NCBI GenBank assembly: GCA_016935775.1 | Contig: JAFGQF010000086.1 | Span: 1 to 22,097 of the forward strand | Direction: 5' to 3' | Length of the DNA stretch: 22,097 nt | DNA from: Caldifarciminota bacterium | Lineage (GTDB): Bacteria > Hydrothermota > Tepidihabitantia > Tepidihabitantales > Tepidihabitantaceae | Shown here: in pieces, positions 7,120-14,559 of the stretch | Numbering within the stretch: position 1 is the stretch's first letter | How the letters are laid out: each line of letters starts with the position of its first letter | Translations under genes and position numbers: made by a program | The notes under the pieces: generated by a model | What the model was told of the DNA's origin: nothing | The model's database searches: none | Seen by the model: only the letters and a program-made list of their open reading frames with translations

Positions 7120-7531
7120 CGCAATCAAGAAGCTGTTGCCGCACCGCGAGCCGTTCCTGTTCGTGGATGCGGTGACCCGGCTCGACGACGACGGCATCGA
7201 GGCTTACCGCGACATCCGGCCGGGTGAGTTCTACTTCCCGGGTCACTTCCCGGGCTTCCCGGTGCTGCCGGGCGTGCTGATGGTCGAGGCGATAGCCCAG
7301 GCCGGTATCCTGCTGGTGCTTGCCCGGCAGCCTGAGTTCGTGGGCAAGAAGACGCTGTTCGCCGGCGTCGAGCGCGCCCGGTTTCGGCGCCAGGTAGTGC
7401 CCGGAGAAAGGCTCGTGCTTGAGGCGCGGCTGGTCGCGGCCAGGGCCGGGCTGTACCGGTTCGAGGGGCGAGCCCGGGTCGGTGACGAGGTCGCCTGCGA
7501 AGCGACGGTCCTCGGCGTGCTGCGCGACTAG
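7106..7531 (+). CDS. fabZ: 3-hydroxyacyl-ACP dehydratase FabZ
   Basis: A 141-residue hot-dog fold dehydratase of fatty acid synthesis. The N-terminus has LPHREPFLFVD and the catalytic helix region is F-P-G-H-F-P-G-F-P-V-L-P-G-V, with His in GHFP and Glu in MVEAIAQ, the standard FabZ pair. It removes water from 3-hydroxyacyl-ACP and so competes with LpxA and LpxD for the same substrate, which explains its place among lpx genes. In Bacteroidetes lpxC and fabZ are one fused gene; here they overlap by 14 nt in different frames. Two ATG codons (7106, 7109) follow AGGAGG at 7094-7099; I use the first, at a 6-nt spacing. lpxA starts 3 nt after the stop. Confidence 0.95.
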   Translation: MMNVDAIKKLLPHREPFLFVDAVTRLDDDGIEAYRDIRPGEFYFPGHFPGFPVLPGVLMVEAIAQAGILLVLARQPEFVGKKTLFAGVERARFRRQVVPGERLVLEARLVAARAGLYRFEGRARVGDEVACEATVLGVLRD

Positions 7532-7534
7532 CCG

Positions 7535-8296
7535 GTGGCGGTTCACCCGACGGCGCTGGTCGGCCCGGACGTCGAATTCGGTGAAGGGGTGGAGGTCGGG
7601 CCGTTCTGCCGGCTCGAGGGCGCGGTCCGGGTCGGACCGGGCAGCCGGCTCCAGGTCGGGGTGGTGTTGGGCGCGGCGCCGATGGACGACCGCTACCAGG
7701 GCGAGCCGACCCGGGTCGAGGTCGGCGCGGGCAACGTCTTCCACGAGTACGCGACCGTCCACCGCTCCACCGGCGATGGTACCGCGACCGTCATCGGCGA
7801 CCGCAACCGGGTGATGGCTTATGTCCACGTCGCCCACAACTGCCGGGTGGGTTCCGGCTGCGTGCTGACCAACTGCGTGCAACTGGGCGGGCACGTCGAG
7901 GTCGGCGACCGCGCGGTCATCGGCGGGTTGACCGGCGTGCACCAGTTCTGCCGGGTCGGAGAGTTGGCGATGGTCGGGGCCTGTTCCTACGTCAACAAGG
8001 ATATCCCGCCCTTTGTCCTGGCCGCTGGGCGACCGTGCCGGGTACGGGGATTGAACATGGTCGGTCTGTGCCGGGCCGGGTTCGGCAACGCGACGGTCGC
8101 ATTGCTGAAACGCGCTTGGCGACTGGTTTTCCGCTCGGACTTGAACTTGGGGCAGGCTTGCTCCAGAATCGAGGCGGAGTTGCTGCCTGCGGCCGGGCCC
8201 GAAGACCGCCGGCGGCTGGAAAGACTGCTGGATTTCATCGGCCGGAGCCGGCGCGGCATCGAGTTGCGCGCCGGCCCGGAACAAGAGGAGGAGTGA
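7535..8296 (+). CDS. lpxA: Acyl-ACP--UDP-N-acetylglucosamine O-acyltransferase
   Basis: LpxA transfers the first 3-hydroxyacyl chain from ACP to UDP-GlcNAc in lipid A synthesis. The 253-residue protein opens with VHPTALV and hexapeptide repeats. It has the family marker Y-Q-G-E-P-T-R-V (54-61), the catalytic histidine in YVHVAHNC (His101), GGLTGVHQFCRVG (130-142) and the C-terminal helical domain with N-M-V-G-L-x-R-x-G-F. Length is close to the usual 260. The start is GTG 7535, three nt after the fabZ stop. The C-terminus ends in an acidic run. The TGA stop overlaps the next ATG (TGATG), so the secreted propeller gene is translationally coupled to it. No lpxB follows, unlike in proteobacteria. 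Confidence 0.95.
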   Translation: MAVHPTALVGPDVEFGEGVEVGPFCRLEGAVRVGPGSRLQVGVVLGAAPMDDRYQGEPTRVEVGAGNVFHEYATVHRSTGDGTATVIGDRNRVMAYVHVAHNCRVGSGCVLTNCVQLGGHVEVGDRAVIGGLTGVHQFCRVGELAMVGACSYVNKDIPPFVLAAGRPCRVRGLNMVGLCRAGFGNATVALLKRAWRLVFRSDLNLGQACSRIEAELLPAAGPEDRRRLERLLDFIGRSRRGIELRAGPEQEEE

Positions 8297-9666
8297 TGAG
8301 ACTGACTGCTGTCCTGCTGCTTGCCGCCGCCACAATCGCGACGGCGCATCCCTGGTCCGGTTACCACGGCGACCCGCAGCACACCGGCCGGACCGACCTG
8401 GCGGTGGGTGATTCGCTCGGCCAGGCGTGGTCCTACCTGGCCGGCGGCGACATCTCGGGTTCGCCGGTGGTGAACGACCAGGGGCAGGTGATCTTCGGCG
8501 CCCGCGACGTCCACCTCTACTGCATCAACGCCGACGGAACGCCGGCGTGGGATGCCAACCTCGAAAGCCTGGGCACCAGCATCTACTTCTCGGCGCCGGC
8601 GCTGGATGACTCGGGTAACGTCTACATCACTACCGACCGCAAGCTGGTCAAGGTCAATCCCGCCGGCACGGTCGTCTGGCGTTACCCGGAGCACAGTGCC
8701 TGGTCAATCAGCCACTCGCCGGTCATCGGGACCGACGGCAAGGTCTACTTCGCGGGCTACCACGATTCGTTGATGGCGATGAACCCGGATGGCTCGGTGG
8801 CCTGGGCAGGCTACCTCGGCAACTCCTGCAACTCCGCGCCGGCAATCGGGCTCGACGGCAACATCTACATCGCCACGACCCGCGGCACGGGCGGATGGAA
8901 GCTCTGGGCGTTCGAACCGGGCGGCGACACGGCGTGGACCTTTCCGTTGGCCGCGGGCGCCGATTTCGCCTCACCCGCGGTCGGCCCCGACTCGACCATT
9001 TACGTCGGGGCCGGGCGCTACGTCTACGCGGTGAGCGCCGCCGGCGCGCTGCGCTGGCGCGACAGCCTCACCGCCCAGGTCAGTTCCTGCCCGGCGATCG
9101 CCGATGACTCGACGCTCTACCTGACCGCAGGCGCCTACCTTTACTGCCTCGCGGCCGACTCGGGCTGGCGCTGGCGCAAGTCGCTCGGCGGTTCGAGCAA
9201 CTACTCCGCGCCGGCGGTGGACGGGCTGGGCCGGGTCTACATCGGGTCGGCCGCCGGCACGTTCTATGTCATCGCGCCGGACTCGACCGTGCTCTGGAGC
9301 AGCGCCTACGCCGACGACATCTGGTCGTCGCCTGCCATCGGCCCCGGGGGGCGGGTGTACTTCGGCTGCATGGACGGCAACTTCTACGCGCTGGCCGGGG
9401 ACGGTCTCGGGATAGCCGATGGTCCGGCAGGAGCAAGGCCGGCGGGGTTCATCTTGGCCCCGAATCCTGCCCGCGGCCGGGTGCGGCTCCACGTCGGGAC
9501 GGCCGGGCAACTGACCGGTGTGACCGTGCGCGATGTCACCGGCCGGCGCCGGGAAGCGGTCTTCGATGGAGCAGAGCTGGACCTGACCGGGCTCGAGCCG
9601 GGCGTCTACCTGGTCGAAGCCGAGGCCGGCCGGAGCCGGGTTAACGCGAAGCTGGTGCTCAGGTAG
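8296..9666 (+). CDS. Secreted eight-bladed PQQ-like beta-propeller with T9SS type A sorting domain
   Basis: A 456-residue exported protein. Residues 1-17 are a signal peptide (A-T-A before His18). Eight repeats start at about residues 55, 99, 140, 180, 225, 264, 304 and 344, each with S-(A/S/C)-P-(A/V)-(I/V) then D-G-x-(I/V)-Y and ending near V-x-W. This is the pattern of PQQ/quinoprotein-like eight-bladed propellers such as BamB-type folds. Residues 384-456 look like a Por-secretion (T9SS) type A C-terminal sorting domain: L-A-P-N-P-A-x-G then V-x-V-R-D-V-T-G-R and L-x-P-G-V-Y-L-V-E ending K-L-V-L-R. So it is likely carried over the outer membrane and held at or released from the surface. 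There are no obvious catalytic residues, so function is unknown. AGGAGGAG lies just before ATG 8296, which overlaps the lpxA stop. Confidence 0.85.
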   Translation: MRLTAVLLLAAATIATAHPWSGYHGDPQHTGRTDLAVGDSLGQAWSYLAGGDISGSPVVNDQGQVIFGARDVHLYCINADGTPAWDANLESLGTSIYFSAPALDDSGNVYITTDRKLVKVNPAGTVVWRYPEHSAWSISHSPVIGTDGKVYFAGYHDSLMAMNPDGSVAWAGYLGNSCNSAPAIGLDGNIYIATTRGTGGWKLWAFEPGGDTAWTFPLAAGADFASPAVGPDSTIYVGAGRYVYAVSAAGALRWRDSLTAQVSSCPAIADDSTLYLTAGAYLYCLAADSGWRWRKSLGGSSNYSAPAVDGLGRVYIGSAAGTFYVIAPDSTVLWSSAYADDIWSSPAIGPGGRVYFGCMDGNFYALAGDGLGIADGPAGARPAGFILAPNPARGRVRLHVGTAGQLTGVTVRDVTGRRREAVFDGAELDLTGLEPGVYLVEAEAGRSRVNAKLVLR

Positions 9667-9717
9667 CGGGCGACCGGTCACGCATGCCGGGTGCGGCGGG
9701 GACGGCCGGCCGATAGA

Positions 9718-11016
9718 GTGAAGTACGCGGACGCACTGGCGCTGCTCGACGGCTTGGTCAACTACGAGAGGCTGGCCCGGCCTCGCGACGAGTTCAAGCT
9801 CGACAACATCCGAAAACTGCTCGAGCTGGCGGGCAACCCTGAGCGGCGCATCGGCCGGACCATTCTCGTCGCCGGCACCAAGGGCAAGGGTTCGACCTGT
9901 CACCTGCTCGAGGCGGGTCTGCGCGCCTGCGGCTGTCGCGTCGGGACATTCCTGTCCCCGCACGTCGCGACCGTGCGCGAGCGCATCCGGCTCGAAGGCG
10001 CGCCGCTCGACAAGCGGCGCTTCGCGGCGCTGGTTGCCCGGTTCGAGCAGCTGCTGCGAGTGCAGCCGGTCAGCTACTTCGAGCTGACGGCGGCGATGGC
10101 CTTCGAGGCGTTCGCCCGCGCGGGAACCGAGTACGCAGTTGTCGAAGTCGGGTTGGGCGGCCGGCTTGACGCCACCAACTTGTCCGACCCCGAGGTGTCG
10201 GTCATCACCCGTATCGGGATGGATCATACCAAGGTGCTCGGGAATTCGCTCACCCGGATCGCCGCCGAGAAGGCCGGCATAATGCGCGCCGGCCGGCCGG
10301 TGGTCATCGGCCGGCAGCGGCCGCACGTGATGGCGGGACTCTCCCGGCGAGCCGGCGTCATTGGCGCGCAGCCGGTGCCGGCAGACAGCCGGCTGCGTGC
10401 CTGGGATATCGTGACCGACCGCTCGGGGGTTGCGTTTTCGATGATGGGCGACCTCGGCGCCGGGCGGGTCCGGCTTGCACTGCTGGGAAAGCACCAGGCA
10501 GAGAACTGCGCGACGGCCCTGGTGGTTCTCGGACTGCTAACCCGGAACGACCGGCGCATCCTGCTGTCGAGGGTCGGGCGCGGCTTTGCCCGGGCGCGCG
10601 TTCCGGCCCGGTGCCAGCTGGTTCGCAGGCGCCCGCCGCTGGTCGTGGACTCCTGTCACAATCCCGAGTCTGGCAGGGCGCTGGCCGATGCTATCCGCGA
10701 CCACTTCGGGACAAGGGTCGTGCTGGTCTATGGGTCCTTGCGCGGCAAGCTTGTCGGCCGGATCCTGGCCCCGCTGGCTCCGCACGTCCAACTGGCGGTG
10801 CTGGTTCGTCCCGATTCGCCCCGGGCGCTCGACCTCGCGGAACTGGCCCGGAGTTTCACCCGGCACGGCGTCGCCAGCGTGCGCGCCGGCTCGGTTCGTG
10901 AAGGCCTTGCGCTCGCCCTGGAGCGCGCCGCGGGCCGGTGGCCGGTGGTGGTGGCTGGTTCGTTCTACGTGGCCGGCGAGGCGCTCACCGCACTGGGCGC
11001 GGTCGAAACCGACTGA
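9718..11016 (+). CDS. folC: Bifunctional dihydrofolate/folylpolyglutamate synthase
   Basis: A Mur-ligase family ATP-dependent enzyme of 432 residues that adds glutamate to dihydropteroate and folates. The P-loop is GTKGKGST (53-60), preceded by the FolC N-terminal pattern Y-x-x-A-L-x-x-L-D-x-L-V-N-Y-E and F-K-L-D-N-I. Further family motifs are E-V-G-L-G-G-R-L-D-A-T-N, I-G-M-D-H-T-K-V-L-G, A-A-E-K-A-G-I-M-R and the C-terminal D-S-C-H-N-P-E-S and V-V-A-G-S-F-Y-V-A-G-E-A-L. The start is uncertain: GTG 9718 gives a normal N-terminus, and GTG 9691 would add nine residues; neither has a good ribosome site. It is the last gene of the first operon and lies 51 nt after the propeller gene. No clear intrinsic terminator follows; a small hairpin at 11045-11057 has no T tract. 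Confidence 0.93.
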   Translation: MKYADALALLDGLVNYERLARPRDEFKLDNIRKLLELAGNPERRIGRTILVAGTKGKGSTCHLLEAGLRACGCRVGTFLSPHVATVRERIRLEGAPLDKRRFAALVARFEQLLRVQPVSYFELTAAMAFEAFARAGTEYAVVEVGLGGRLDATNLSDPEVSVITRIGMDHTKVLGNSLTRIAAEKAGIMRAGRPVVIGRQRPHVMAGLSRRAGVIGAQPVPADSRLRAWDIVTDRSGVAFSMMGDLGAGRVRLALLGKHQAENCATALVVLGLLTRNDRRILLSRVGRGFARARVPARCQLVRRRPPLVVDSCHNPESGRALADAIRDHFGTRVVLVYGSLRGKLVGRILAPLAPHVQLAVLVRPDSPRALDLAELARSFTRHGVASVRAGSVREGLALALERAAGRWPVVVAGSFYVAGEALTALGAVETD

Positions 11017-11083
11017 GCCGCGAGCCGGGCAGGGAATCACGAGTCGGCGTTTCGCCGGACTTCGCAGAAGTTGCATTGGGGAG

Positions 11084-11111
11084 TTGACAGGGCGTATTCC
11101 TTCAGTATCAT
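11084..11111 (+). promoter_or_regulatory. Sigma70-type promoter of the S10 operon
   Basis: A perfect TTGACA (-35) at 11084-11089 is followed 16 nt later by TATCAT (-10, 5 of 6 matches) at 11106-11111. Transcription should start near 11118, about 110 nt before rpsJ. It lies in an AT-richer patch of the 212-nt gap between folC and rpsJ, which fits a strong promoter for the ribosomal protein operon. Confidence 0.8.
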
Positions 11112-11117
11112 TCGCAC

Positions 11118-11228
11118 TTAGCGCCAATGGGGCGCAAGGGCAATCCCGAAAGTCCGCCCAATAGCCAGTCCGTGCAGTGGATGGAAGCGTTTTTTGTCGC
11201 TTGAGAGGTTGACTGACAGAACACTGAT
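11118..11228 (+). promoter_or_regulatory. 5' leader of the S10 operon
   Basis: This transcribed but unassigned leader has a 5-bp hairpin at 11121-11135 (GCGCC/GGCGC) and another at 11185-11202 (AAGCG/CGCTT) with six T in its loop. It also contains a short open frame, ATG 11127 to TGA 11204 (25 codons), without a ribosome site. In E. coli the S10 leader mediates L4 autoregulation. I see no recognisable L4 target here, so any control role is a guess. rpsJ itself lacks a clear Shine-Dalgarno close to ATG 11229; GAGAGG at 11203-11208 is about 20 nt away. Confidence 0.45.
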
Positions 11229-11552
11229 ATGAGTTTGATTGCGAGTGCCAAGAAGATACGGATAAAGCTCAAGGCCTACGACCACCGGGTCCTTGACCAG
11301 TCCGCGCGCGATATCGTTGACGTCGCGAAGCGGACCGGCGCCCGGGTGTCCGGCCCGATCCCGCTGCCCACGAAGCGGACGCTTTTCACCGTGCTGCGTT
11401 CGCCGCACGTTGACAAGCGGTCGCGCGAGCAGTTCGAGCTGCGTGTTCACAAGCGCCTGGTGGATATCTCGAACGCGACGACCGAGATGGTTGACGCGCT
11501 GATGAAGCTCGAGGTGCCGGCCGGGGTCGAAGTCGAAATCAAGTCCGCCTGA
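11229..11552 (+). CDS. rpsJ: 30S ribosomal protein S10
   Basis: The 107-residue S10 (NusE) of the 30S head, also an antitermination partner of NusB and NusG. Visible family motifs are K-I-R-I-K-L-K-A-Y-D-H-R near the N-terminus, G-P-I-P-L-P-T-K-R in the long loop, and S-R-E-Q-F-E-x-R-V-H-K-R. It is the first gene of the operon. The usual upstream genes rpsL, rpsG, fusA and tuf are not here. Length is normal. The start ATG 11229 has no close Shine-Dalgarno, so initiation may depend on leader structure. Confidence 0.97.
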   Translation: MSLIASAKKIRIKLKAYDHRVLDQSARDIVDVAKRTGARVSGPIPLPTKRTLFTVLRSPHVDKRSREQFELRVHKRLVDISNATTEMVDALMKLEVPAGVEVEIKSA

Positions 11553-11557
11553 CGAAT

Positions 11558-12178
11558 ATGGCAGTGCTGCTTGGCCTCAAGGGCCCGATGACCCAGGTGT
11601 TCGACGATGAGGGGCGGGCCATCCCGGCAACGACTATTGACGTGAGCAGTTGCGTGGTGGTCGGTTGCCGGACCCCGGAGAAGTGCGGCTACACCGCGGT
11701 CCAGCTCGGGGTCGGTCGGCCGAGCAAGCGCAAGCTCACCAAGCCGGTCGCCGGGCATTACAAACAGGCCGGGGTCGAGCCGGTCCGCCATCTGCGCGAG
11801 GTTCGCGTCGCTTCGACCGAGGGGTTCGAGCCCGGCAAGAAGCCGGGAGCCGGCCAGTTCCAGTCCGGCGACATGGTGGACGTCACCGGCTGGACCAAGG
11901 GCCGCGGATTCGCCGGCGGCGTGAAGCGCTGGGGCTGGAAGACGGGCCCGCGCACCCACGGCAACATGTCTCACCGCCGGATCGGTTCGGTCGGCGCCGG
12001 CACTTCCCCGGGCCGCGTCCTGAAGGGACGCACGCTTCCCGGGCATTACGGCACCGAGCGGGTGACGGTTCGGAAGCTCAAGGTTGTCGGCGTTGACGCC
12101 GGCCAGGGTCGGCTGCTTGTCACCGGCGCCGTGCCGGGCGGCAAGGGTGGTCTGTTGGTGATAAGGAAGCGCGCATGA
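11558..12178 (+). CDS. rplC: 50S ribosomal protein L3
   Basis: A 206-residue L3, one of the first proteins to bind 23S rRNA and reaching toward the peptidyl transferase centre. It opens with L-L-G-L-K-G-P-M-T-Q-V-F. The central extension has D-V-T-G-W-T-K-G-R-G-F-A-G-G-V-K-R-W, followed by R-x-H-G-N-M-S-H-R and S-P-G-R-V-L-K-G-R. The order after rpsJ is standard. The ATG lies 5 nt after the rpsJ stop, and the TGA stop overlaps the rplD ATG as ATGA. Confidence 0.97.
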   Translation: MAVLLGLKGPMTQVFDDEGRAIPATTIDVSSCVVVGCRTPEKCGYTAVQLGVGRPSKRKLTKPVAGHYKQAGVEPVRHLREVRVASTEGFEPGKKPGAGQFQSGDMVDVTGWTKGRGFAGGVKRWGWKTGPRTHGNMSHRRIGSVGAGTSPGRVLKGRTLPGHYGTERVTVRKLKVVGVDAGQGRLLVTGAVPGGKGGLLVIRKRA

Positions 12179-12801
12179 AGCTGGACGTGATTGCGGCCGG
12201 CGGGGGCAAGAAGGGCGAGGTTGATGTCCCCGAGGTGGTGTTCGGCCGCCAGGGACGCGACGGCCTGCTTTGGGAGGCGGTTCGCACCTACCTTGCCAAC
12301 CAGCGCCAGGGTACGGCCAAGACCAAGACCCGCGGCGAGGTGTCAGGCACCGGCAAGAAGCCGTTTCGCCAGAAGCACACCGGCCGTTCCCGCCACGGTT
12401 CGCGCCGCACCGTGATCTGGACCGGCGGCGGCGTCTGCTTCGGGCCGCAGCCGCGCGACTACCGGCTGGCAATGCCCCGCAAGAAGCAGCGTCAGGCGCT
12501 GGCGGTTGCGTTGTCGGCCAGGGTCGCCGAGGGCGGTGTCAGGGTCGTCGAGGAGTTTGCGCTCGGCCAGCCGAAGACCAGGGAGCTGGCCGGGATGCTG
12601 GACGGGTTCGGGTTCGAGGGTTCGGTCCTGCTGCTGCCGGCGGCGGTTGACGAGAGCCTGAAGCGGGCGAGCCGCAACATCCCGGGCCTGACGGTGATGC
12701 CTGCTTCCCAGGTTCACACCTACGCGGTACTGCGGCACGACCAGGTCGTCTTTACCGACAAGGGACTGGAGCAGTTCTGCGCACGGGCAGGGGGCGACTG
12801 A
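12175..12801 (+). CDS. rplD: 50S ribosomal protein L4
   Basis: A 208-residue L4 (L4/L1e family). The conserved tunnel loop is clear: T-K-T-R-G-E-V-S-G-T-G-K-K-P-F-R-Q-K, then T-G-R-S-R-H-G-S-R-R and W-T-G-G-G-V-C-F-G-P-Q-P-R-D-Y. L4 lines the peptide exit tunnel and in gammaproteobacteria represses the S10 operon; whether it does so here is unknown. It overlaps rplC by ATGA and rplW by one base (TGATG). Confidence 0.97.
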   Translation: MKLDVIAAGGGKKGEVDVPEVVFGRQGRDGLLWEAVRTYLANQRQGTAKTKTRGEVSGTGKKPFRQKHTGRSRHGSRRTVIWTGGGVCFGPQPRDYRLAMPRKKQRQALAVALSARVAEGGVRVVEEFALGQPKTRELAGMLDGFGFEGSVLLLPAAVDESLKRASRNIPGLTVMPASQVHTYAVLRHDQVVFTDKGLEQFCARAGGD

Positions 12802-13088
12802 TGCTGGTACCGTCGAGAGTCATCGAGGGCGCGATTGTCACCGAGAAGGCCGAGCGGCTCAAGGCGACCGAGAGTACCTACACTTTTCGGGTTGCCACCG
12901 GAGCCAACAAGATTCAGATTCGCCAGGCGGTTGAGCGGCTGTTCAAGGTTCACGTGACCAGGGTCCGGGTGCTCAACCTGATGGGCAAGGAGCGCCGGAT
13001 GGGGGCGTTCAAGGGGCGCCGGCCGGACTGGCGCAAGGCGATGGTCACCCTGAAGAAGGGTGAGACCATCGAGGCCCTGGAGAGGTAA
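12801..13088 (+). CDS. rplW: 50S ribosomal protein L23
   Basis: A 95-residue L23, located at the exit of the peptide tunnel where trigger factor and SRP dock. Typical features are the I-V-T-E-K-A N-terminal motif, the Y-T-F-R-V strand, N-K-I-Q-I-R-Q-A-V-E-R-L-F-K-V, and V-L-N-L-M-G-K-E-R-R. The start ATG overlaps the rplD stop. Length is normal. Confidence 0.97.
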   Translation: MLVPSRVIEGAIVTEKAERLKATESTYTFRVATGANKIQIRQAVERLFKVHVTRVRVLNLMGKERRMGAFKGRRPDWRKAMVTLKKGETIEALER

Positions 13089-13089
13089 G

Positions 13090-13917
13090 ATGCCGGTCAA
13101 GCGACGCCGTCCGACGACCCCGGCCCAGCGGTACTACATGGTCTCGACGTTCGAGGAGATTACCCGCGACAAGCCGCACAAGCCGCTGCTTGAGACCCTG
13201 CGCAAGAAGGGCGGCCGCAACAACCTCGGTCGGGTGACCGCCAAGCACCGCGGCGGCGGCGAGCGTCGGCACTACCGGTTGATCGACTTCCGGCGCGAGA
13301 AGCGCGAGGTGCCGGGCAAGGTGGTTTCGGTCGAGTACGACCCGAACCGCTCGGCACGGGTGGCGCTGGTATGCTACGCGGACGGCGAGTACCGTTACGT
13401 GCTCTGCCCGGAAGGGCTCGCGGTCGGCGACCAGATCCAGGCCGGGCGCAACCTGCCGGTCCGCAACGGCAACGCGATGCCGTTTTCCGACATCCCGGCG
13501 GGCGTCGAGGTCCACAATGTCCAGTTCCAGCCCAACGGCCGGAGCTTCCTTGTCCGTTCGGCCGGCACGTCGGCCCAGTTGATGGCCAAGGAAGAGAAGT
13601 GGGCCGTGCTGCGGCTGCCGTCGGGCGAGATCCGCAAATTCGACCTCGGCTGCTACGCGACGATCGGCAAGGTGTCGAACCCCGAGCACAAGGATATCTC
13701 GATCGGCAAGGCAGGACGAGTGCGCCATCGCGGCCGGCGGCCGCGAGTGCGCGCGGTGGTCAAGAACCCGGTGGACCACCCGATGGGCGGCGGCGAAGGC
13801 AAGACCTCGGGCGGCCGGCACCCGTGCTCGGCCAAGGGATTCCCGGCCAAGGGCGCGCGGACCCGCAACCGCAAGAAGAAGTCCAGCCGCGTCATCGTCC
13901 AGAGGAGAAAGCGGTAA
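13090..13917 (+). CDS. rplB: 50S ribosomal protein L2
   Basis: A 275-residue L2, needed for subunit association and the peptidyl transferase centre. Conserved blocks include G-R-N-N-L-G-R-V-T-A-K-H-R-G-G-G, the first-domain E-Y-D-P-N-R-S-A-R, and N-P-V-D-H-P-M-G-G-G-E-G with the invariant histidine at 230. I chose ATG 13090 over an in-frame start at 13060, since the latter would read 10 extra residues inside rplW and L2 usually starts M-x-(V/I)-K. The stop TAA abuts the rpsS ATG. Confidence 0.97.
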   Translation: MPVKRRRPTTPAQRYYMVSTFEEITRDKPHKPLLETLRKKGGRNNLGRVTAKHRGGGERRHYRLIDFRREKREVPGKVVSVEYDPNRSARVALVCYADGEYRYVLCPEGLAVGDQIQAGRNLPVRNGNAMPFSDIPAGVEVHNVQFQPNGRSFLVRSAGTSAQLMAKEEKWAVLRLPSGEIRKFDLGCYATIGKVSNPEHKDISIGKAGRVRHRGRRPRVRAVVKNPVDHPMGGGEGKTSGGRHPCSAKGFPAKGARTRNRKKKSSRVIVQRRKR

Positions 13918-14202
13918 ATGGGACGTTCGATCAAGAAGGGCCCGTTCATAGACGAGAAGCTCTTCCGGCGCATCCGCGCGATGGCCGACGCCGGTGAGAA
14001 GCGGACGGTGAAATCCTATGCCCGGCGTTCGGTGATACCGCCGGAGTTCGTCGGATTCACCATCGCGGTGCACAACGGCAACCGGTTCCTGCCGGTGTAC
14101 GTAACCGAGCGGATGGTCGGCCACAAGCTGGGCGAGTTCGCGCCCACCAGGACTTTCCGCGGGCACTCGGGCGTCAAGAAGAAGACCGAGGAGCGCAAGT
14201 GA
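13918..14202 (+). CDS. rpsS: 30S ribosomal protein S19
   Basis: A 94-residue S19 of the 30S head. It opens M-G-R-S-I-K-K-G-P-F-I-D and has the conserved core R-R-S-V-I-P-P-E-F-V-G-F-T-I-A-V-H-N-G, V-T-E-R-M-V-G-H-K-L-G-E-F-A-P-T-R-T-F-R-G-H. The ATG follows the rplB stop directly. The stop overlaps the start of rplV. Confidence 0.97.
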   Translation: MGRSIKKGPFIDEKLFRRIRAMADAGEKRTVKSYARRSVIPPEFVGFTIAVHNGNRFLPVYVTERMVGHKLGEFAPTRTFRGHSGVKKKTEERK

Positions 14203-14558
14203 TGGAAGCATCCGCCACCAGCCGCTACCAGCACGGTTCGGCCAAGAAGCTGGGCCCGGTGGTCGCGCTGATTCGGGGCAAGGACGTCCCGGAAGCGCTC
14301 CGCACCCTGGTATTCCTGCACCGGCCCACCAAGGCGCCGGTGCTCAAGACCCTGCGCAGCGCGGTGGCCAACGCCATCGCCAAGGCCGGCAAGGCAAAGC
14401 TCCACGAGGAGGACCTCGTCGTGACCGACGCGCGCATCGACCAGGGCCCGACGATGAAGCGCTGGCGGCCCGGGCCGCGGGGCGGGGCTTCGGTCATTCG
14501 CAAGCGGAGCTGCCACGTCATCGTCAAGGTGGCGACGAAAAAGGGAGTTGAGGCCTAG
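14202..14558 (+). CDS. rplV: 50S ribosomal protein L22
   Basis: An L22 of 118 residues, lining the exit tunnel. Family features are L-I-R-G-K-D-V-P-E-A-L, the helix with S-A-V-A-N-A-I, and the tunnel hairpin D-Q-G-P-T-M-K-R-W-R-P-G-P-R-G, I-R-K-R-S-C-H. The start is either ATG 14202 (TGATG overlap with rpsS) or GTG 14199 one codon earlier. GGAG at 14190-14193 serves either; I prefer ATG. Confidence 0.96.
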   Translation: MEASATSRYQHGSAKKLGPVVALIRGKDVPEALRTLVFLHRPTKAPVLKTLRSAVANAIAKAGKAKLHEEDLVVTDARIDQGPTMKRWRPGPRGGASVIRKRSCHVIVKVATKKGVEA

Positions 14559-14559
14559 C

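Noticed and set aside
11045..11057. Hairpin CGGCG/CGCCG as a terminator of folC
   Set aside because: Only five base pairs and no following T tract; not enough for an intrinsic terminator.
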